Shown one piece after another: positions 37,964 through 48,067 of a stretch of 64,000 bases of DNA. The translations under genes and the position numbers were made by a program. The notes below the pieces were generated by a model. The model was not told where the DNA came from and did not search any database. It saw nothing but the letters and a program-made list of their open reading frames with translations. The stretch's first letter is position 1. Each line of letters opens with the position of its first letter. Origin of the DNA: Pseudomonas plecoglossicida NBRC 103162 = DSM 15088 (lineage in GTDB: Bacteria > Pseudomonadota > Gammaproteobacteria > Pseudomonadales > Pseudomonadaceae); assembly GCF_000730665.1 (NCBI RefSeq), contig NZ_BBIV01000002.1, positions 62,001 through 126,000 on the forward strand, given 5' to 3'.

Positions 37964-40029
37964 ACGGCGCTCTGATCCCTGAACTCGTTGCATACAAAAA
38001 GTGGCGTACAGCTGCTCACATCCTGCTGCTTGAGTTGCATAAGAACATCGCCGATCCGACTCCTGTTTCGCTGGAAGCGCTCTCTTGGTACCAGGCGCTG
38101 ATGGCGTTGCCGGTCAGTAAGACATCTGTCCTTGGTGACCCCGTATGGGACTTCAATGACGATCATCCGAATGCCGCTAGGAATGTCCAAGGCGCTAAGC
38201 TACGGCTCAATTTTGAATCGTATCCATTGCTCAACCAGTCGGCGGTCTTGGAGGTCAAGGTAGTCCTGTTTTGCTGGCTGAAGATGCCGGCGGCAACGCG
38301 CTCGTTTGCCTCTCCAAGGAACATCAAGGCCAACACCGCCATTTCATGTATGAAGGCCGGCTTGAGCTTCCTGGATACGATGTCAGGGCAGGCGCGTAAG
38401 CTCATTACGGATGAGTTCTTCGAGGTTGGACACCATGGTCTGACGTACTTCGACGCGGGCATGTATCGCGAGGCAGCTCTCATTCATCCCTACGCTTTTG
38501 GCCATGATCTCAAGAAGTTCTTTACCTTGGTGAGGTCGCCATTTTTCGAAGAGCAGATTTTCGAGGAACCACTGCCCTACGTTGAGCTGGAGTCACTGGC
38601 CTGGGCCAAGGTACGCAAGCACGTCCCTGATTCCGAGCGTACGTACCGGATTCTGCCGAATGACGTGTTTGAGAAGGGGTCTCGCGAAGCATCGTTTGCA
38701 GTCGTCGATTTCCTGAGCGCCGCAGGGGAGCCGGTTGATGATCTCGTAGCCCTGACTCGCCAAAACGCCAGCGGTTATTCGTTGGCAAGGGCCCAAGAGC
38801 TGTCGCGGTACAACTTCGATCTCTACGTGGCTCTGCGGCTTCGCAAGAAGGGCTACGAGTCCGACGCGATGGCTGAGGCGTTAGGTGAGGTTCGACCTGA
38901 GTATCTGTCTCAGATCGGTCAGCATGATTTCAAGGCAAAGGAAACTTTGATCAAGCTCACCAGTGCGAAATTGGACAATGAGTTTCGTCGGTATATCAAT
39001 TTCGTCTCGTACAGCTCTTGCTATCTCGTGGCGCAATACACCGGCATGCGGCCCTCAGAGCTCTCCGAGATCCTGGTTGAGTCGTGCATGGAGCAGGAAA
39101 GTGATTACTGGTTGCTGATCAGCAACGTGATCAAACACCGCCAAGGCTTGGCCAAGCTGTTCGACGACAAATGGATCGCGATTCCGATCGTGCGTGACGC
39201 TATCCGCGCGGCTTGCCTCATCGCTAAGGTGAAACAGAACCCGTACCTGTTCTCTAATGTGGATACCGTCGCTCAGGGAGCCGAACCGAACTCTATGCCC
39301 TCGCTTGGTATCACTCACCAATTCAGAGCTTTCTTCGAGGAGATTCTGACTGACGAGGAGTTCGAGACCCTGGAGTTCTCGCCGTACACGTTGCGGCACA
39401 CCCTGGCTTATCAGATGGCCAGGGCTGAGCTTGGGCTTCCATTCATCTCTCATCAGCTGAAGCATTTTGGTGACCTCGTCGGTGGGGCTGGCCAGAACAA
39501 GGCGTTCAGTGCGGTGACGCTTGGGTACGGAGCGATCGCTGAGATCTTGTCCAAGGGTGGGCGCTCCCCAGGTAAAACGCCGACGCAAATGGCAGAGGAG
39601 GAATACATCCAGAGCTATTGCGATCCTGACGGAAACTACGCCGGCCCCAATGCGGAGAGCCACAAGGCGCGAATGAAGAAGGTGTTCAGCGGGTACATGG
39701 CTGCGGGCTACACCAAGGAGCAAATCATCGCCCAGATGGCCAAGAAGCGCATGGCGATCATCAACGTGGGGCAAGGCTTCTGCTACGGCAGTCAGCGCGA
39801 GTCATTTGATGAGTCGCTTCCCTGCATCGGATCGCTGCGTTGCAACCCGAATCGCTGTCAGAACGCCGTGGTCACAAAGGTTCATGCTCCTAAATGGCGG
39901 GAGATTTATGTGCAGAACAGCTTGGCATTGAGCTCTCCAAACTCTGCAGGCGTTGAGGGGGAGTTGAGAGCGGCGATGGAGGAAGCGAAGGGCGTTTTGG
40001 AGCATCTGGGAGAAGAGGTTGAGGTATGA
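37960..40029 (+). CDS. ginC: Large tyrosine-recombinase-like protein GinC-like
   Basis: This 689-residue protein has Arg I in [15 protein letters not shown] (near residue 366), box II in [17 protein letters not shown], and HQLKHFGDL plus a late TLGYGAI with a possible catalytic Tyr. The C-terminal ~90 residues hold four cysteines (CYGSQRES...[10 protein letters not shown]), a likely zinc-binding module. It is linked by four-base overlaps to ginB and ginD. It is probably the third integrase of the system. Confidence 0.83.
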   Translation: MNGALIPELVAYKKWRTAAHILLLELHKNIADPTPVSLEALSWYQALMALPVSKTSVLGDPVWDFNDDHPNAARNVQGAKLRLNFESYPLLNQSAVLEVKVVLFCWLKMPAATRSFASPRNIKANTAISCMKAGLSFLDTMSGQARKLITDEFFEVGHHGLTYFDAGMYREAALIHPYAFGHDLKKFFTLVRSPFFEEQIFEEPLPYVELESLAWAKVRKHVPDSERTYRILPNDVFEKGSREASFAVVDFLSAAGEPVDDLVALTRQNASGYSLARAQELSRYNFDLYVALRLRKKGYESDAMAEALGEVRPEYLSQIGQHDFKAKETLIKLTSAKLDNEFRRYINFVSYSSCYLVAQYTGMRPSELSEILVESCMEQESDYWLLISNVIKHRQGLAKLFDDKWIAIPIVRDAIRAACLIAKVKQNPYLFSNVDTVAQGAEPNSMPSLGITHQFRAFFEEILTDEEFETLEFSPYTLRHTLAYQMARAELGLPFISHQLKHFGDLVGGAGQNKAFSAVTLGYGAIAEILSKGGRSPGKTPTQMAEEEYIQSYCDPDGNYAGPNAESHKARMKKVFSGYMAAGYTKEQIIAQMAKKRMAIINVGQGFCYGSQRESFDESLPCIGSLRCNPNRCQNAVVTKVHAPKWREIYVQNSLALSSPNSAGVEGELRAAMEEAKGVLEHLGEEVEV

Positions 40030-40532
40030 CAGGCCAGGCGTTTGATGCCAAAAACCAGCTCGACTACGACAAAAACACTGAGCTGCTCGCACAAGGCATT
40101 CTGAAGATCGCCGCTGACTCGAAGTTGAAGCCAACGATCGCTGAGCTCAGCCGAATCACCGGCATTCATCGCAACACCATTCGTCAACGCGATTTCCCGG
40201 CGGAGCGCCTTGAGGCGATTAAGGAGAACCGCCGCGTCGCAGTGCTTGCTCAAAGGGTGAAGGCGGAGAAGAAACAGGATCCTAAGACGATTCTGATGCA
40301 ACGCCTTGAAAAGAGCCGGCTGGAAGTGCTTTATTGGTTCAATAAGTATCAGGAATCTGAGAGCTCATGCGCCACGTCCGACAAGCGGCTAGCCAACGTC
40401 CGCGAGTCTCGGGACTACTACATTCAGCTCGCAGGTGAGCTGCGTCAGAAGATCAAAGAGCAAGATGCTGAAATTTTGAAATTGCGTGACGCGCTGGACT
40501 TGGTCAGCGCGAACCTTGAGGAACCGAAATGA
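40026..40532 (+). CDS. ginD: Small HTH/coiled-coil protein GinD-like
   Basis: This 168-residue protein has a helix-turn-helix-like segment ([20 protein letters not shown], about 38-57) followed by a long charged helix likely to form a coiled coil (about 75-165, with [16 protein letters not shown] heptads). It fits the small fourth protein of GInt operons and may act as a directionality or DNA-bridging factor. Its stop overlaps the start of the island thyA by ATGA. Confidence 0.8.
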   Translation: MTGQAFDAKNQLDYDKNTELLAQGILKIAADSKLKPTIAELSRITGIHRNTIRQRDFPAERLEAIKENRRVAVLAQRVKAEKKQDPKTILMQRLEKSRLEVLYWFNKYQESESSCATSDKRLANVRESRDYYIQLAGELRQKIKEQDAEILKLRDALDLVSANLEEPK

Positions 40533-41362
40533 AGATGTACCACGATTTGCTGGCCGACGTGCTAGAGAATGGCGTCGAGAAAGGTGATCGCACCGGCACA
40601 GGCACGCTGAGTGTATTTGGTCGCCAATTCCGCCACAACCTGGAAGATGGCTTCCCGCTCCTCACCACCAAGAAGCTGCATTTCAAGAGCATCATCAATG
40701 AGATGATTTGGTTCCTGAACGGTGACACCAACACCAAATGGCTCAAGGAGCACGGTGTCAGCATCTGGGATGAGTGGGCGACTGAAGACGGTGACCTCGG
40801 CCCGATCTACGGCAAGCAGTGGACAGCCTGGCCTACCCAGGACGGCAAAACCATCAATCAGATCGACTACGTCGTTCATACGCTCAAGACGAACCCTAAC
40901 AGTCGTCGCATTCTCTTCCATGGGTGGAACGTCGAGTACCTTCCCGATGAGTCGGTGAGCCCGCAAGAGAATGCCCGAAATGGAAAGATGGCATTGCCAC
41001 CTTGTCATTTGCTTTATCAGTTCTATGTGGCAAACAATAAGTTGTCAGCGCACCTATATATTCGGTCTAGTGACCTGCTGCTCGGGAATCCCTACAACTT
41101 GGCTGGGGTTAGTTTCCTAATACATATGCTTGCTCAGCAATGCGATTTGGGAGTTGGCGAAGTTGTAGTTACTATGGGTGATGCGCATATTTACTTGAAC
41201 CATATTGAGCAAGTAAAACTGCAGTTGACTCGCGAGCCACGCCCTTTGCCTAAGTTGGTGCTCAAGCGTAAGCCGGACAGCATCTACGATTACAAATTTG
41301 AGGACTTTGAGATCGTAGGGTACGACCCGCATCCTCATATTCCTGCTCCTGTATCGATCTAA
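40529..41362 (+). CDS. thyA: Island-borne complete thymidylate synthase, fifth gene of the gin operon
   Basis: This 277-residue ThyA methylates dUMP to dTMP with methylenetetrahydrofolate. It has the full set: [11 protein letters not shown], the catalytic Cys in [28 protein letters not shown], and [12 protein letters not shown]. It is the short E. coli-like form, clearly different from the interrupted 323-residue host enzyme, so it is not a duplicate of it. Its ATG overlaps the ginD stop, so translation is coupled to the recombination genes. At the position matching the host insertion site the DNA differs, which would protect it from the element's own integration. It should restore thymidylate synthesis to the host. 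Confidence 0.95.
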   Translation: MKMYHDLLADVLENGVEKGDRTGTGTLSVFGRQFRHNLEDGFPLLTTKKLHFKSIINEMIWFLNGDTNTKWLKEHGVSIWDEWATEDGDLGPIYGKQWTAWPTQDGKTINQIDYVVHTLKTNPNSRRILFHGWNVEYLPDESVSPQENARNGKMALPPCHLLYQFYVANNKLSAHLYIRSSDLLLGNPYNLAGVSFLIHMLAQQCDLGVGEVVVTMGDAHIYLNHIEQVKLQLTREPRPLPKLVLKRKPDSIYDYKFEDFEIVGYDPHPHIPAPVSI

Positions 41363-42153
41363 CCTGTAGAGGGAGCGAGTCCACAGGTACCACCGCTTCA
41401 AACGCTTGAGACCAAGTACCGGGCTCGCTCGCTGTCCTCGAACGCCTCCTTCTCCGGCGTAAGCTATAGCACCCCCCATTAGGATTTCCACGGGATGGAT
41501 CTCGTGTTGCGGGGGGGGGGGGAAGCTCGCGGCCTGGATATGCAGCGCTGAGCCGTCAGGCGTTCCCTGTATCGAATACACGAAATAGCTTGGCAGAAGA
41601 TTCCAGTAGTTGAATTTTGTAGCGATTGGCTAGGCGGACACTTGTAAAAGCAACATCGATGCCCGTGTCACCTCAGCACCGCTCCGAAGAAAAAAGACCG
41701 AGGACGGACACGACCACATGCCCGTGCTCAGTCTGAGTGTATCAATAACGAGCTTCCTATCCTGGGTAGGTGAACGTCCCGGCTATCCCTTCTCGGCTAT
41801 AAACCTTCTCTCCGGCCACATAGGTGGCCTTGATAGCGCGATCATCCCCAAGAATCATGAGCACAAACAACTGCTCAACGATGTCCTTGCAGAACTCACT
41901 TCTGATGGCTAGCCGCCGTTCGCGATTGACTGCTAACGACCCATAGCGGCCCTTCGTGCAGGGCAGCAATCGGCCAGAAGCGGCCCTTCGTGACAGGCAA
42001 AAATCAGCCAAAAGTGCGCTTTATCTGATCACGAATGAAGCACACTGGCGTGTTGTTGCCCACGATGCCCCAGATGCCTCGTCGCGGAGCTTGTCTGCCA
42101 ACGGACTGAAACAGCTTGGCGCTGGTGTACTTCCTCTACCGCTCGACTCGGAG
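41363..42153. other. Gene-poor stretch with a 12-G tract and decayed fragments
   Basis: No convincing intact gene is seen. A run of 12 G lies at 41511-41522. On the minus strand about 41757-41890 reads ILGDDRAIKATYVAGEKVYSREG, which resembles the last residues of an amidohydrolase and is likely a gene remnant. A 14-base direct repeat (AGCGGCCCTTCGTG) occurs at 41945 and 41979. The area separates the gin-thyA operon from the cargo. Confidence 0.5.
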
Positions 42154-43590
42154 TTATGGCCGCGCCCGAAGCGTGATTGCTATGGCGAATTTAGCCAGTT
42201 TGCCGAAAGGTGCTCTGAGCAGGCTAGGTAGGCTCCAGCGACCCTGGACGAATACTCCCTTGGCATGGCTCATGGAGCGAAACCCCTCGATACCGTGGTA
42301 GGCCCCCATACCGCTCGGCCCTACGCCGCCGAATGGTAGATCATCCACAGCAACGTGCAGCAGAGTGTTGTTGATGCCGACATTCCCGGATGTGGTGCGC
42401 TTGAGCACAGCCTCGCTGTCGGCATCCATATTGCCGAAATAGTAAAGCGCTAGTGGACGCGGCCTGGCGTTGATGTAGTCAATTACTTCGTCGAGAGAGC
42501 GGTAGGTGCGAACCGGTAGCAGTGGGCCGAAGATTTCTTCCTGCATGACCAATGCATCGTCTTCGGCTCCCACGATCAACACCGGAGCCAATGTCCGCGG
42601 TCGCTCTGTCGCACGCTCTGGGGTCACTCCTACCTCGATCACGTCTGCTCCCTTTGCGCGCGCGTCTTTGATGAGCATATGCAACCGCATGTAATGCCTG
42701 TCGCTGATGATCGAGGTGTAATCGCGACTGGCTGGGCCTTGCGGATAAGTACGGGCAACAGCGTCGCGGTATTGGGTGATGAACTCGCCCAGGTCGTCTT
42801 CATGAACCAGGGCGTAGTCCGGTGCAACGCAGGTCTGACCAGCATTGGATAATTTGCCGAAGACGATGCTTTCCAATGCGCTACGCCCTGTATGGCCTGG
42901 CGCCAAGACCACGGGGCTCTTGCCGCCCAGTTCAAGGGTCAGCGGTACCAGATTGTCACTGGCGGCGCGCATTACCATTCGACCTACCTGAGTGCTGCCG
43001 GTGAACAGCAGGTGATCGAACGGAAGGCTGCTGAAATAGGCGCCTGTCTCAGGGCCGCCGAGTACCACTGCTACCTCATCGGTAGAAAAGCAGCTCGCCA
43101 GCATGCGCTGAATCAATTCGCTGGTGCGTGGCGTAAGCTCGGAGGGTTTGATCATCACCCGGTTGCCAGCCGCGAGCGCAGTTGCCAATGGGATGAAGGT
43201 TAGGGAGAACGGGTAGTTCCAAGGCGCCATGACTCCAATCACACCTTTAGGCTGGTACTCCACATAGGCGCGGCCGGCGCGATGAAACGCCGCGACATGA
43301 CGACGTTCGGGCTTCATGAAACGGCGCAGGTGTCGTAACAAGTAGTCAATGGACTGAACCACGCCAAGCAGTTCCATGATGTCGGTCTCATGCTTGGAGC
43401 GATTGCCGAAATCAGTATTGATCGCATCCTCTACTTCACGCCTGCGAGCGAGAACCACCGCGCGCAATTTGACCAGGTTGGCCCTGCGTCGTTTGAGGCC
43501 GGGTGGCCCGTCGTTAAGAAATGCCCTTCTTTGTTGGTCGAGCGTATTGGCGATGTCGATAACTGGGGAGTCTTCTACAGCGACGGTCAT
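42154..43590 (-). CDS. Coniferyl-aldehyde-dehydrogenase-like enzyme
   Basis: This 478-residue enzyme is an NAD(P)-dependent aldehyde dehydrogenase most like the coniferyl aldehyde dehydrogenase group, which takes bulky or long aldehydes. Seen are PWNYPFSLTFIPLATALAAGN, FTGSTQVGRMVMRAA, the general base in LELGGKSPVV, the catalytic Cys in SNAGQTCVAPDY, and EEIFGPLLPV. Its start overlaps the stop of the upstream old-yellow-enzyme gene by four bases. The pair is probably controlled by the MerR-type promoter at 44872-44902. Confidence 0.86.
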   Translation of the reverse strand: MTVAVEDSPVIDIANTLDQQRRAFLNDGPPGLKRRRANLVKLRAVVLARRREVEDAINTDFGNRSKHETDIMELLGVVQSIDYLLRHLRRFMKPERRHVAAFHRAGRAYVEYQPKGVIGVMAPWNYPFSLTFIPLATALAAGNRVMIKPSELTPRTSELIQRMLASCFSTDEVAVVLGGPETGAYFSSLPFDHLLFTGSTQVGRMVMRAASDNLVPLTLELGGKSPVVLAPGHTGRSALESIVFGKLSNAGQTCVAPDYALVHEDDLGEFITQYRDAVARTYPQGPASRDYTSIISDRHYMRLHMLIKDARAKGADVIEVGVTPERATERPRTLAPVLIVGAEDDALVMQEEIFGPLLPVRTYRSLDEVIDYINARPRPLALYYFGNMDADSEAVLKRTTSGNVGINNTLLHVAVDDLPFGGVGPSGMGAYHGIEGFRSMSHAKGVFVQGRWSLPSLLRAPFGKLAKFAIAITLRARP

Positions 43591-44843
43591 CTTGCGTCTC
43601 CCAGGCCGTTGTAATGCGCAGACGCTTCAATCCATTTCCGATACTGGCGAGTGCGAAAGGCCATGATGAGCTGTTGCAGGATCAGCGCGCGCAACGGTGA
43701 AACGCTCGGATCGGGCTTTTGAGCCCGGCTGAGTTTGCGCAATTGAAACTTCACTACTGCCATGTTCGCCAAGGATGCGATGGCTTTGTTTTTCCAGGTG
43801 ATCGGCGGCAATTGAGGGGCATTCTCTTTGCCCTGCAACCAATCACGAGGCAAGTGCGGATCGATGGCTAACGCCGTTCCGATGCCCACCATATCCACAC
43901 CACTCTGCACGACGCTTTCGGCCACCGGGCGGCGACGTATACCGCCGGTGACCATCACCGGCATTTGGGCGACGGTTTGGAGATCACGGGCGAACTCAAG
44001 GAAATAAGCTTCGCGAGCGAGGGTGCGACCATCGCGCGCGTCACCCTGCATGGCGGGTACTTCGTAGCTGCCTCCCGACAACTCCACCATGTCCACGCCC
44101 AGGTCGTTGAGCAACTCAACTACCTTTTTCGCGTCATCGGCGGTGAATCCTCCGCGCTGGAAATCGGCGGAGTTGAGTTTGACCGCCACTGCAAAATCCG
44201 CAGAAACCACAGCCCTGACGGCCTTGACGATTTCGAGCAACAGGCGTGCCCGGTTTTCTAGAGAGCCACCCCACTCGTCCGTCCTTTGGTTGGTCAACGG
44301 CGAAAGGAACTGGCTCAACAAATAGCCATGGGCAGCGTGGATTTCCACGCCGGTGAATCCGGCTTGTTCGCCCAGACGTGCGGTGTTCGCAAAGCGCTGA
44401 ATGACTTCTTCGATCACGCCAGCGGTCATCGCGTGAGGCGTGGCAAAACGCTTGGACATTTTACCCAGTTCCAGCGGCACGGCTGACGGTGCCCAGGTTT
44501 TTTGCCCAAGATTGGACTGCATCTGCCGACCTGGGTGATTGATCTGCAACCAGAACTGCGCACCGCTAGATCGCCCAATACGCGCCCAGCGCTTGAACTT
44601 GTCCAGTTGCTGATCGTCCTGCAACACCACGCCACCCGGCCCGGTCATGGCGCGGCCGTCGACCATCACGTTGCCGGTGATAATCAGGCCTGCACCACCG
44701 TCGGCCCATGCTTGATAGAGACGCATGAGTTCTTCGGAGGGTGCCTGGTCAGCATCCGCCATGTTCTCTTCCATGGCGGCTTTGGCGATTCGGTTCTTGA
44801 TGGTCGAACCGTTGGGAAGCATCAGGGTGTCGAACACATTCAT
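43587..44843 (-). CDS. Old-yellow-enzyme-family NADH:flavin oxidoreductase
   Basis: This 418-residue FMN enzyme has the family pattern FDTLMLPNGSTIKNRIAKAAM at the start, GVEIHAAHGYLLSQFLSP and RTDEWGGSLENRARLLLEI in the middle, and late MVTGGIRRRP and VGIGTALAID FMN-phosphate segments. Such enzymes reduce electrophilic C=C bonds. The start at 44843 is preferred because TGAGGAC lies just upstream; a longer open frame has no family residues. It is co-translated with the aldehyde dehydrogenase. Confidence 0.87.
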   Translation of the reverse strand: MNVFDTLMLPNGSTIKNRIAKAAMEENMADADQAPSEELMRLYQAWADGGAGLIITGNVMVDGRAMTGPGGVVLQDDQQLDKFKRWARIGRSSGAQFWLQINHPGRQMQSNLGQKTWAPSAVPLELGKMSKRFATPHAMTAGVIEEVIQRFANTARLGEQAGFTGVEIHAAHGYLLSQFLSPLTNQRTDEWGGSLENRARLLLEIVKAVRAVVSADFAVAVKLNSADFQRGGFTADDAKKVVELLNDLGVDMVELSGGSYEVPAMQGDARDGRTLAREAYFLEFARDLQTVAQMPVMVTGGIRRRPVAESVVQSGVDMVGIGTALAIDPHLPRDWLQGKENAPQLPPITWKNKAIASLANMAVVKFQLRKLSRAQKPDPSVSPLRALILQQLIMAFRTRQYRKWIEASAHYNGLGDAR

Positions 44844-44871
44844 CGAGCAGTCCTCAACTGGAGATGAGGCC

Positions 44872-44902
44872 ACCTTAAGCTTGAAGTAAACTTTAAGGTC
44901 AA
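44872..44902 (-). promoter_or_regulatory. MerR-type promoter/operator before the oxidoreductase pair
   Basis: On the minus strand, TTGACC and TAAGGT are spaced by 19 bases, the long spacer typical of MerR-activated promoters. The spacer begins TTAAAG, and the element shares TTGACCTTAAAG with sites at 46131 and 48553. The likely regulator is the MerR protein at 48068-48532. Confidence 0.72.
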
Positions 44903-44916
44903 TACCTCTTTCAAGG

Positions 44917-45996
44917 TCAGTCGATGTTCAACGCGCCAGACCCTGGCAAGCGCGTCACCATATGGGCGCCCAACAACCGAGCGGGTGTGTAGGCGCCGCC
45001 AGCTGGGCGCATCTGTAGCAGGTAGTCGACCACAGACAAGGCTGCGTCGACCGTCAGACTGTAGACGTTTGCGGTGTGCACGCGTGCGACTTTGCATTCG
45101 CCGCGAGCGTTTCTAGCCTCACCCCATACATAGGTGCCTTGATCGGCACGCTTTTCCTGATCCGGGCCGACTACTGTCTTGCCGATGCGCGCCTTCAGCA
45201 GGCTCTGCACGAAGGACAAACCCAACAGTGGACGAATGAAATTGGCGAATCTGGCGCCGCGAATCATCCCCGCAGAGCCTGGAATAAACACTTCGATATT
45301 GGCAATACCAGTGGTATGCCAAGCTGTGGAAACGTCGCCCCAAGGAATGGTCATGGCCAATTTCTCTCCGGCGCCAAAGTCGATACGCCGTACCCGATAC
45401 GCCAGCGGTACTGAGACGATTTTGCCGTCACGACGAACCTTGCCGCCCTGCGCCATGCCTTCAATCGAAGTTTTGGCAGTACCGGGTGAAAAGCTCGAGC
45501 GCGAATCAAAACCCAGCGCCAGATGCGTTGCATCCGGCAGTGCGTTTTTCAATGCAGCGGCGACACAGTCAGTCGGCACCACATCAAAGCCGACGCCGGG
45601 GCAAATGACCACACCCGCCGCGCGCGCCCGTTCACTCAAGGACTGGGCGTGCTCAAATACGGCAATTTCGCCGGTGATGTCCAGGTAGTGCGCATTGGCG
45701 CGCAAGCAGGCTTCCATCATAGGGGTGGCGGTAGCTGAAAACGGCCCTGCGCAATTCAGAACCAAGCCATGGCCTTTGATCTGAGCCAGCAACCGCACTT
45801 CATCGTCCAGTCCGAACACTCGGGTTTCAACGCCCAGCTCCCGACCCAGGGCTTCGACCTTGTCACGGTTGCGTCCCGCCAGCACAGGTTTAAGTCCACG
45901 CTTTACAGCATCACGAGCGATCAACTCGCCGGTGTAGCCATTGGCGCCATAGATCATCCATTTGAACTGCGTATCCAGGTTGTCTTGCTGACCCAT
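44917..45996 (-). CDS. Saccharopine-dehydrogenase-like NAD(P)-binding oxidoreductase
   Basis: This 359-residue protein has a Rossmann start (MIYGANGYTGELIARDAVKRG), LVLNCAGPFSATATPMMEACLRANAHYLDITGE, and VICPGVGFDVVPTDC. This is the pattern of saccharopine-dehydrogenase-like/trans-acting enoyl reductase proteins. Its substrate is unknown. It lies in a cluster of other carbonyl and enone enzymes, so it may share an electrophilic or lipid-like substrate with them; that is an inference. Confidence 0.8.
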   Translation of the reverse strand: MGQQDNLDTQFKWMIYGANGYTGELIARDAVKRGLKPVLAGRNRDKVEALGRELGVETRVFGLDDEVRLLAQIKGHGLVLNCAGPFSATATPMMEACLRANAHYLDITGEIAVFEHAQSLSERARAAGVVICPGVGFDVVPTDCVAAALKNALPDATHLALGFDSRSSFSPGTAKTSIEGMAQGGKVRRDGKIVSVPLAYRVRRIDFGAGEKLAMTIPWGDVSTAWHTTGIANIEVFIPGSAGMIRGARFANFIRPLLGLSFVQSLLKARIGKTVVGPDQEKRADQGTYVWGEARNARGECKVARVHTANVYSLTVDAALSVVDYLLQMRPAGGAYTPARLLGAHMVTRLPGSGALNID

Positions 45997-46130
45997 GCAT
46001 GGCTCCTGACTGTATTGATGACGTACGTTATTGCCTTGCCCAATCAGTGTCAGACGCTAGCGTTAAAGTCAGGTTGAGGGTCAAGCGGAAGTGAGCAACT
46101 ACCGGCGGAAATTATTTGCAGTAGTGGGGA

Positions 46131-46161
46131 TTGACCTTAAAGCTAGGTTTAAGGTGAGCAT
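46131..46161 (+). promoter_or_regulatory. MerR-type operator before the DJ-1/PfpI gene
   Basis: TTGACC (46131-46136) overlaps a perfect dyad, ACCTTAAA-gctagg-TTTAAGGT (46134-46155). The core matches the other two cluster sites. The -10 at the 19-base distance is weak (GAGCAT), as expected for an activator-dependent promoter. Confidence 0.7.
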
Positions 46162-46191
46162 GCGCTGACCTGCTTGATTGATGGAACCCGG

Positions 46192-46995
46192 ATGATGCTC
46201 AAGACCTTTGTTTCTTATGCTTTGGTATTGATAGGTAGCGCTTTCATGACATTTGCAAATGCTGACACCGCCCCTTCCACAATGACTGCCAAGAATCGCC
46301 AAATTCTGGTGATTCTGACCAATCACGCCAGCTATCCATCGCGAACCGATACCACGGGGTTGTGGCTGACTGAGCTAACGCATTTCACCGATGTAGTGGA
46401 GGCGGCTGGCTACAGCACAGTTTTTGCCAGTCCCAAAGGCGGAGCGGTGCCACTGGACGAGCGCAGCCTAGGTTGGCTGTACATGGACAAGGCCGCCCGA
46501 GAGCATTTGCAGTCCCCGGCCTTTCGCGCTCGCCTGCAAAGCACGCTGCCGATCGCCGATATCGATCCGTCCCAGTTCGGCGTCATCTACTTCACCGGGG
46601 GCCATGGAGTGATGTGGGACTTCCCCAATAATCCCGACCTGCGGCGTGTCGCCGAAACCATCTACAACAAAGGTGGCATCGTCTCGGCCGTCTGCCATGG
46701 CGTAGCGGGTCTGTTGGATCTGAAGGATGAACAAGGCCAGTTGATCATCAAGGGCAAGAACATCACCGGCTTCTCTGATCGCGAAGAGCTGTTCTCCGGC
46801 ATGAAAAGCCAGGTTCCCTTCTTCCTTGAGGATAAGTTGGTGAGCCAGGGTGCGCGATACCGCAAGGGCTGGCTGCCATTCACGTCATTTGCCATCACGG
46901 ATGGAAGGCTTGTCACCGGCCAAAACCCTCAATCGCCCAAAGCCGTAGCTGAAGCCGTGATGGCGTTGCTCTCTGGCGAAAACGTAACTCGCTGA
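46192..46995 (+). CDS. Exported DJ-1/PfpI-family protein
   Basis: This protein of about 267 residues has a signal peptide (about 1-24) and a class-I glutamine-amidotransferase-like domain: ILVILTNHASYP, VIYFTGGHGVMWDFP, and the nucleophile elbow SAVCHGVAGLL with the conserved Cys. This matches the Hsp31/YhbO-like branch, linked to glyoxal and other carbonyl stress. The ATG at 46192 was chosen for its GGAA site and the following signal peptide. It probably forms an operon with the next gene. Confidence 0.82.
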   Translation: MMLKTFVSYALVLIGSAFMTFANADTAPSTMTAKNRQILVILTNHASYPSRTDTTGLWLTELTHFTDVVEAAGYSTVFASPKGGAVPLDERSLGWLYMDKAAREHLQSPAFRARLQSTLPIADIDPSQFGVIYFTGGHGVMWDFPNNPDLRRVAETIYNKGGIVSAVCHGVAGLLDLKDEQGQLIIKGKNITGFSDREELFSGMKSQVPFFLEDKLVSQGARYRKGWLPFTSFAITDGRLVTGQNPQSPKAVAEAVMALLSGENVTR

Positions 46996-47032
46996 ACCCT
47001 GAAGTAGTTCCCACCTCGCGGAGAAAGACCGA

Positions 47033-48037
47033 TTGAAACTCGCAAGCGCCGTATTAACAGGATTGCTGTTCAGCTCAATTGCCAACTCTGTGTTGGCGGG
47101 GACGCCTGAAATGCTCAGCCCGACTGAAACCAACACAATCGATATCGCAGGCCACACAGTGCCGGTCGTCAAGGGCGGCCTGTACGACCGTTATCGCTCG
47201 AACCCGCCCTTGTCAGTGATTGCAGCAGAACTGCCGGATGTTGATTTGAGCTGGTTCAAAGGACTGGAAAAGCACAAGGTCGACATTGGCTTCGAGTCAT
47301 ACTCCCCGAACTTTTACTACCAGAACAGTCGCGTTACGGCGGTCTATACAGCCGATCTGGACGCACTGCGGGCCCTGATGCCTCCGGAAGTAATGGCCAC
47401 CGTGCAACCCTTACAAGTCTGGCCGGGCCGGGGTTTGATCGCATTCACCGCGTACACCTATGAACATTGCGATAACGACGCCTATAACGAAGTGGCCGTG
47501 TCGATTATCACCAACAAGCCCGGCAAATCGAATCTGGGGCCGTTCACGCTGATTGGCCAGTCGATGTCTGGCGATTTCTGGGGCTATGTGCTCAAGCTGC
47601 CGGTCAATACAGAGCTTGCGCGGGTTCGTGGTGTCGTCGGCTATAACCTGCCGAAATGGCTGACCGGGATTGACCGCAAAGAAGGTGAGCAATCGGTAGT
47701 CTATGACATCACCGACAGCCAGACCGGCAAGGTCGATGTGTCCTTCAAAGCGAAGAAGCTCAGTGGCCTCTCGCATGATGTCGATATCGTCACCAGCAGC
47801 TTTACCAACCTCGATCATCAGGGCCGACTGACCTATGGATACGCTGTTTCCCGCCAGCTCAGCCACGGCTCCAGCCGCGATGCGGATTCGGCCACCCTCA
47901 CCCTGGGTGACGGCAGCCTGTCGAATTACCTCCGTGCCCTGAAACTCGGGAAAATGATGAAGTACGAATACGTGCCTGAGTTCCAGAGTGCGCTCTACGC
48001 GCCTAAACCGCTTGCCACTCTGGTTGGCGAGCGCTGA
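47033..48037 (+). CDS. Exported acetoacetate-decarboxylase-like protein
   Basis: This 334-residue protein starts at a TTG with GGAGAAAGA upstream and has a signal peptide (about 1-22, cleavage near VLA-GT). The body resembles acetoacetate decarboxylase-like proteins (YSPNFYYQNSRVTAVYTADLDALRALMPPE). An export signal is unusual for this fold. Whether the active-site lysine is present cannot be settled here. It lies 37 bases after the DJ-1 gene. Confidence 0.75.
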   Translation: MKLASAVLTGLLFSSIANSVLAGTPEMLSPTETNTIDIAGHTVPVVKGGLYDRYRSNPPLSVIAAELPDVDLSWFKGLEKHKVDIGFESYSPNFYYQNSRVTAVYTADLDALRALMPPEVMATVQPLQVWPGRGLIAFTAYTYEHCDNDAYNEVAVSIITNKPGKSNLGPFTLIGQSMSGDFWGYVLKLPVNTELARVRGVVGYNLPKWLTGIDRKEGEQSVVYDITDSQTGKVDVSFKAKKLSGLSHDVDIVTSSFTNLDHQGRLTYGYAVSRQLSHGSSRDADSATLTLGDGSLSNYLRALKLGKMMKYEYVPEFQSALYAPKPLATLVGER

Positions 48038-48067
48038 AACCTGTTACGCCTGTCAGGCCCGGAAAGC

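Noticed and set aside
40529..41362. Island thyA as a duplicate of the host gene
   Set aside because: It is of the shorter 277-residue type, differs from the host protein at most positions outside core motifs, and differs at the insertion motif itself.
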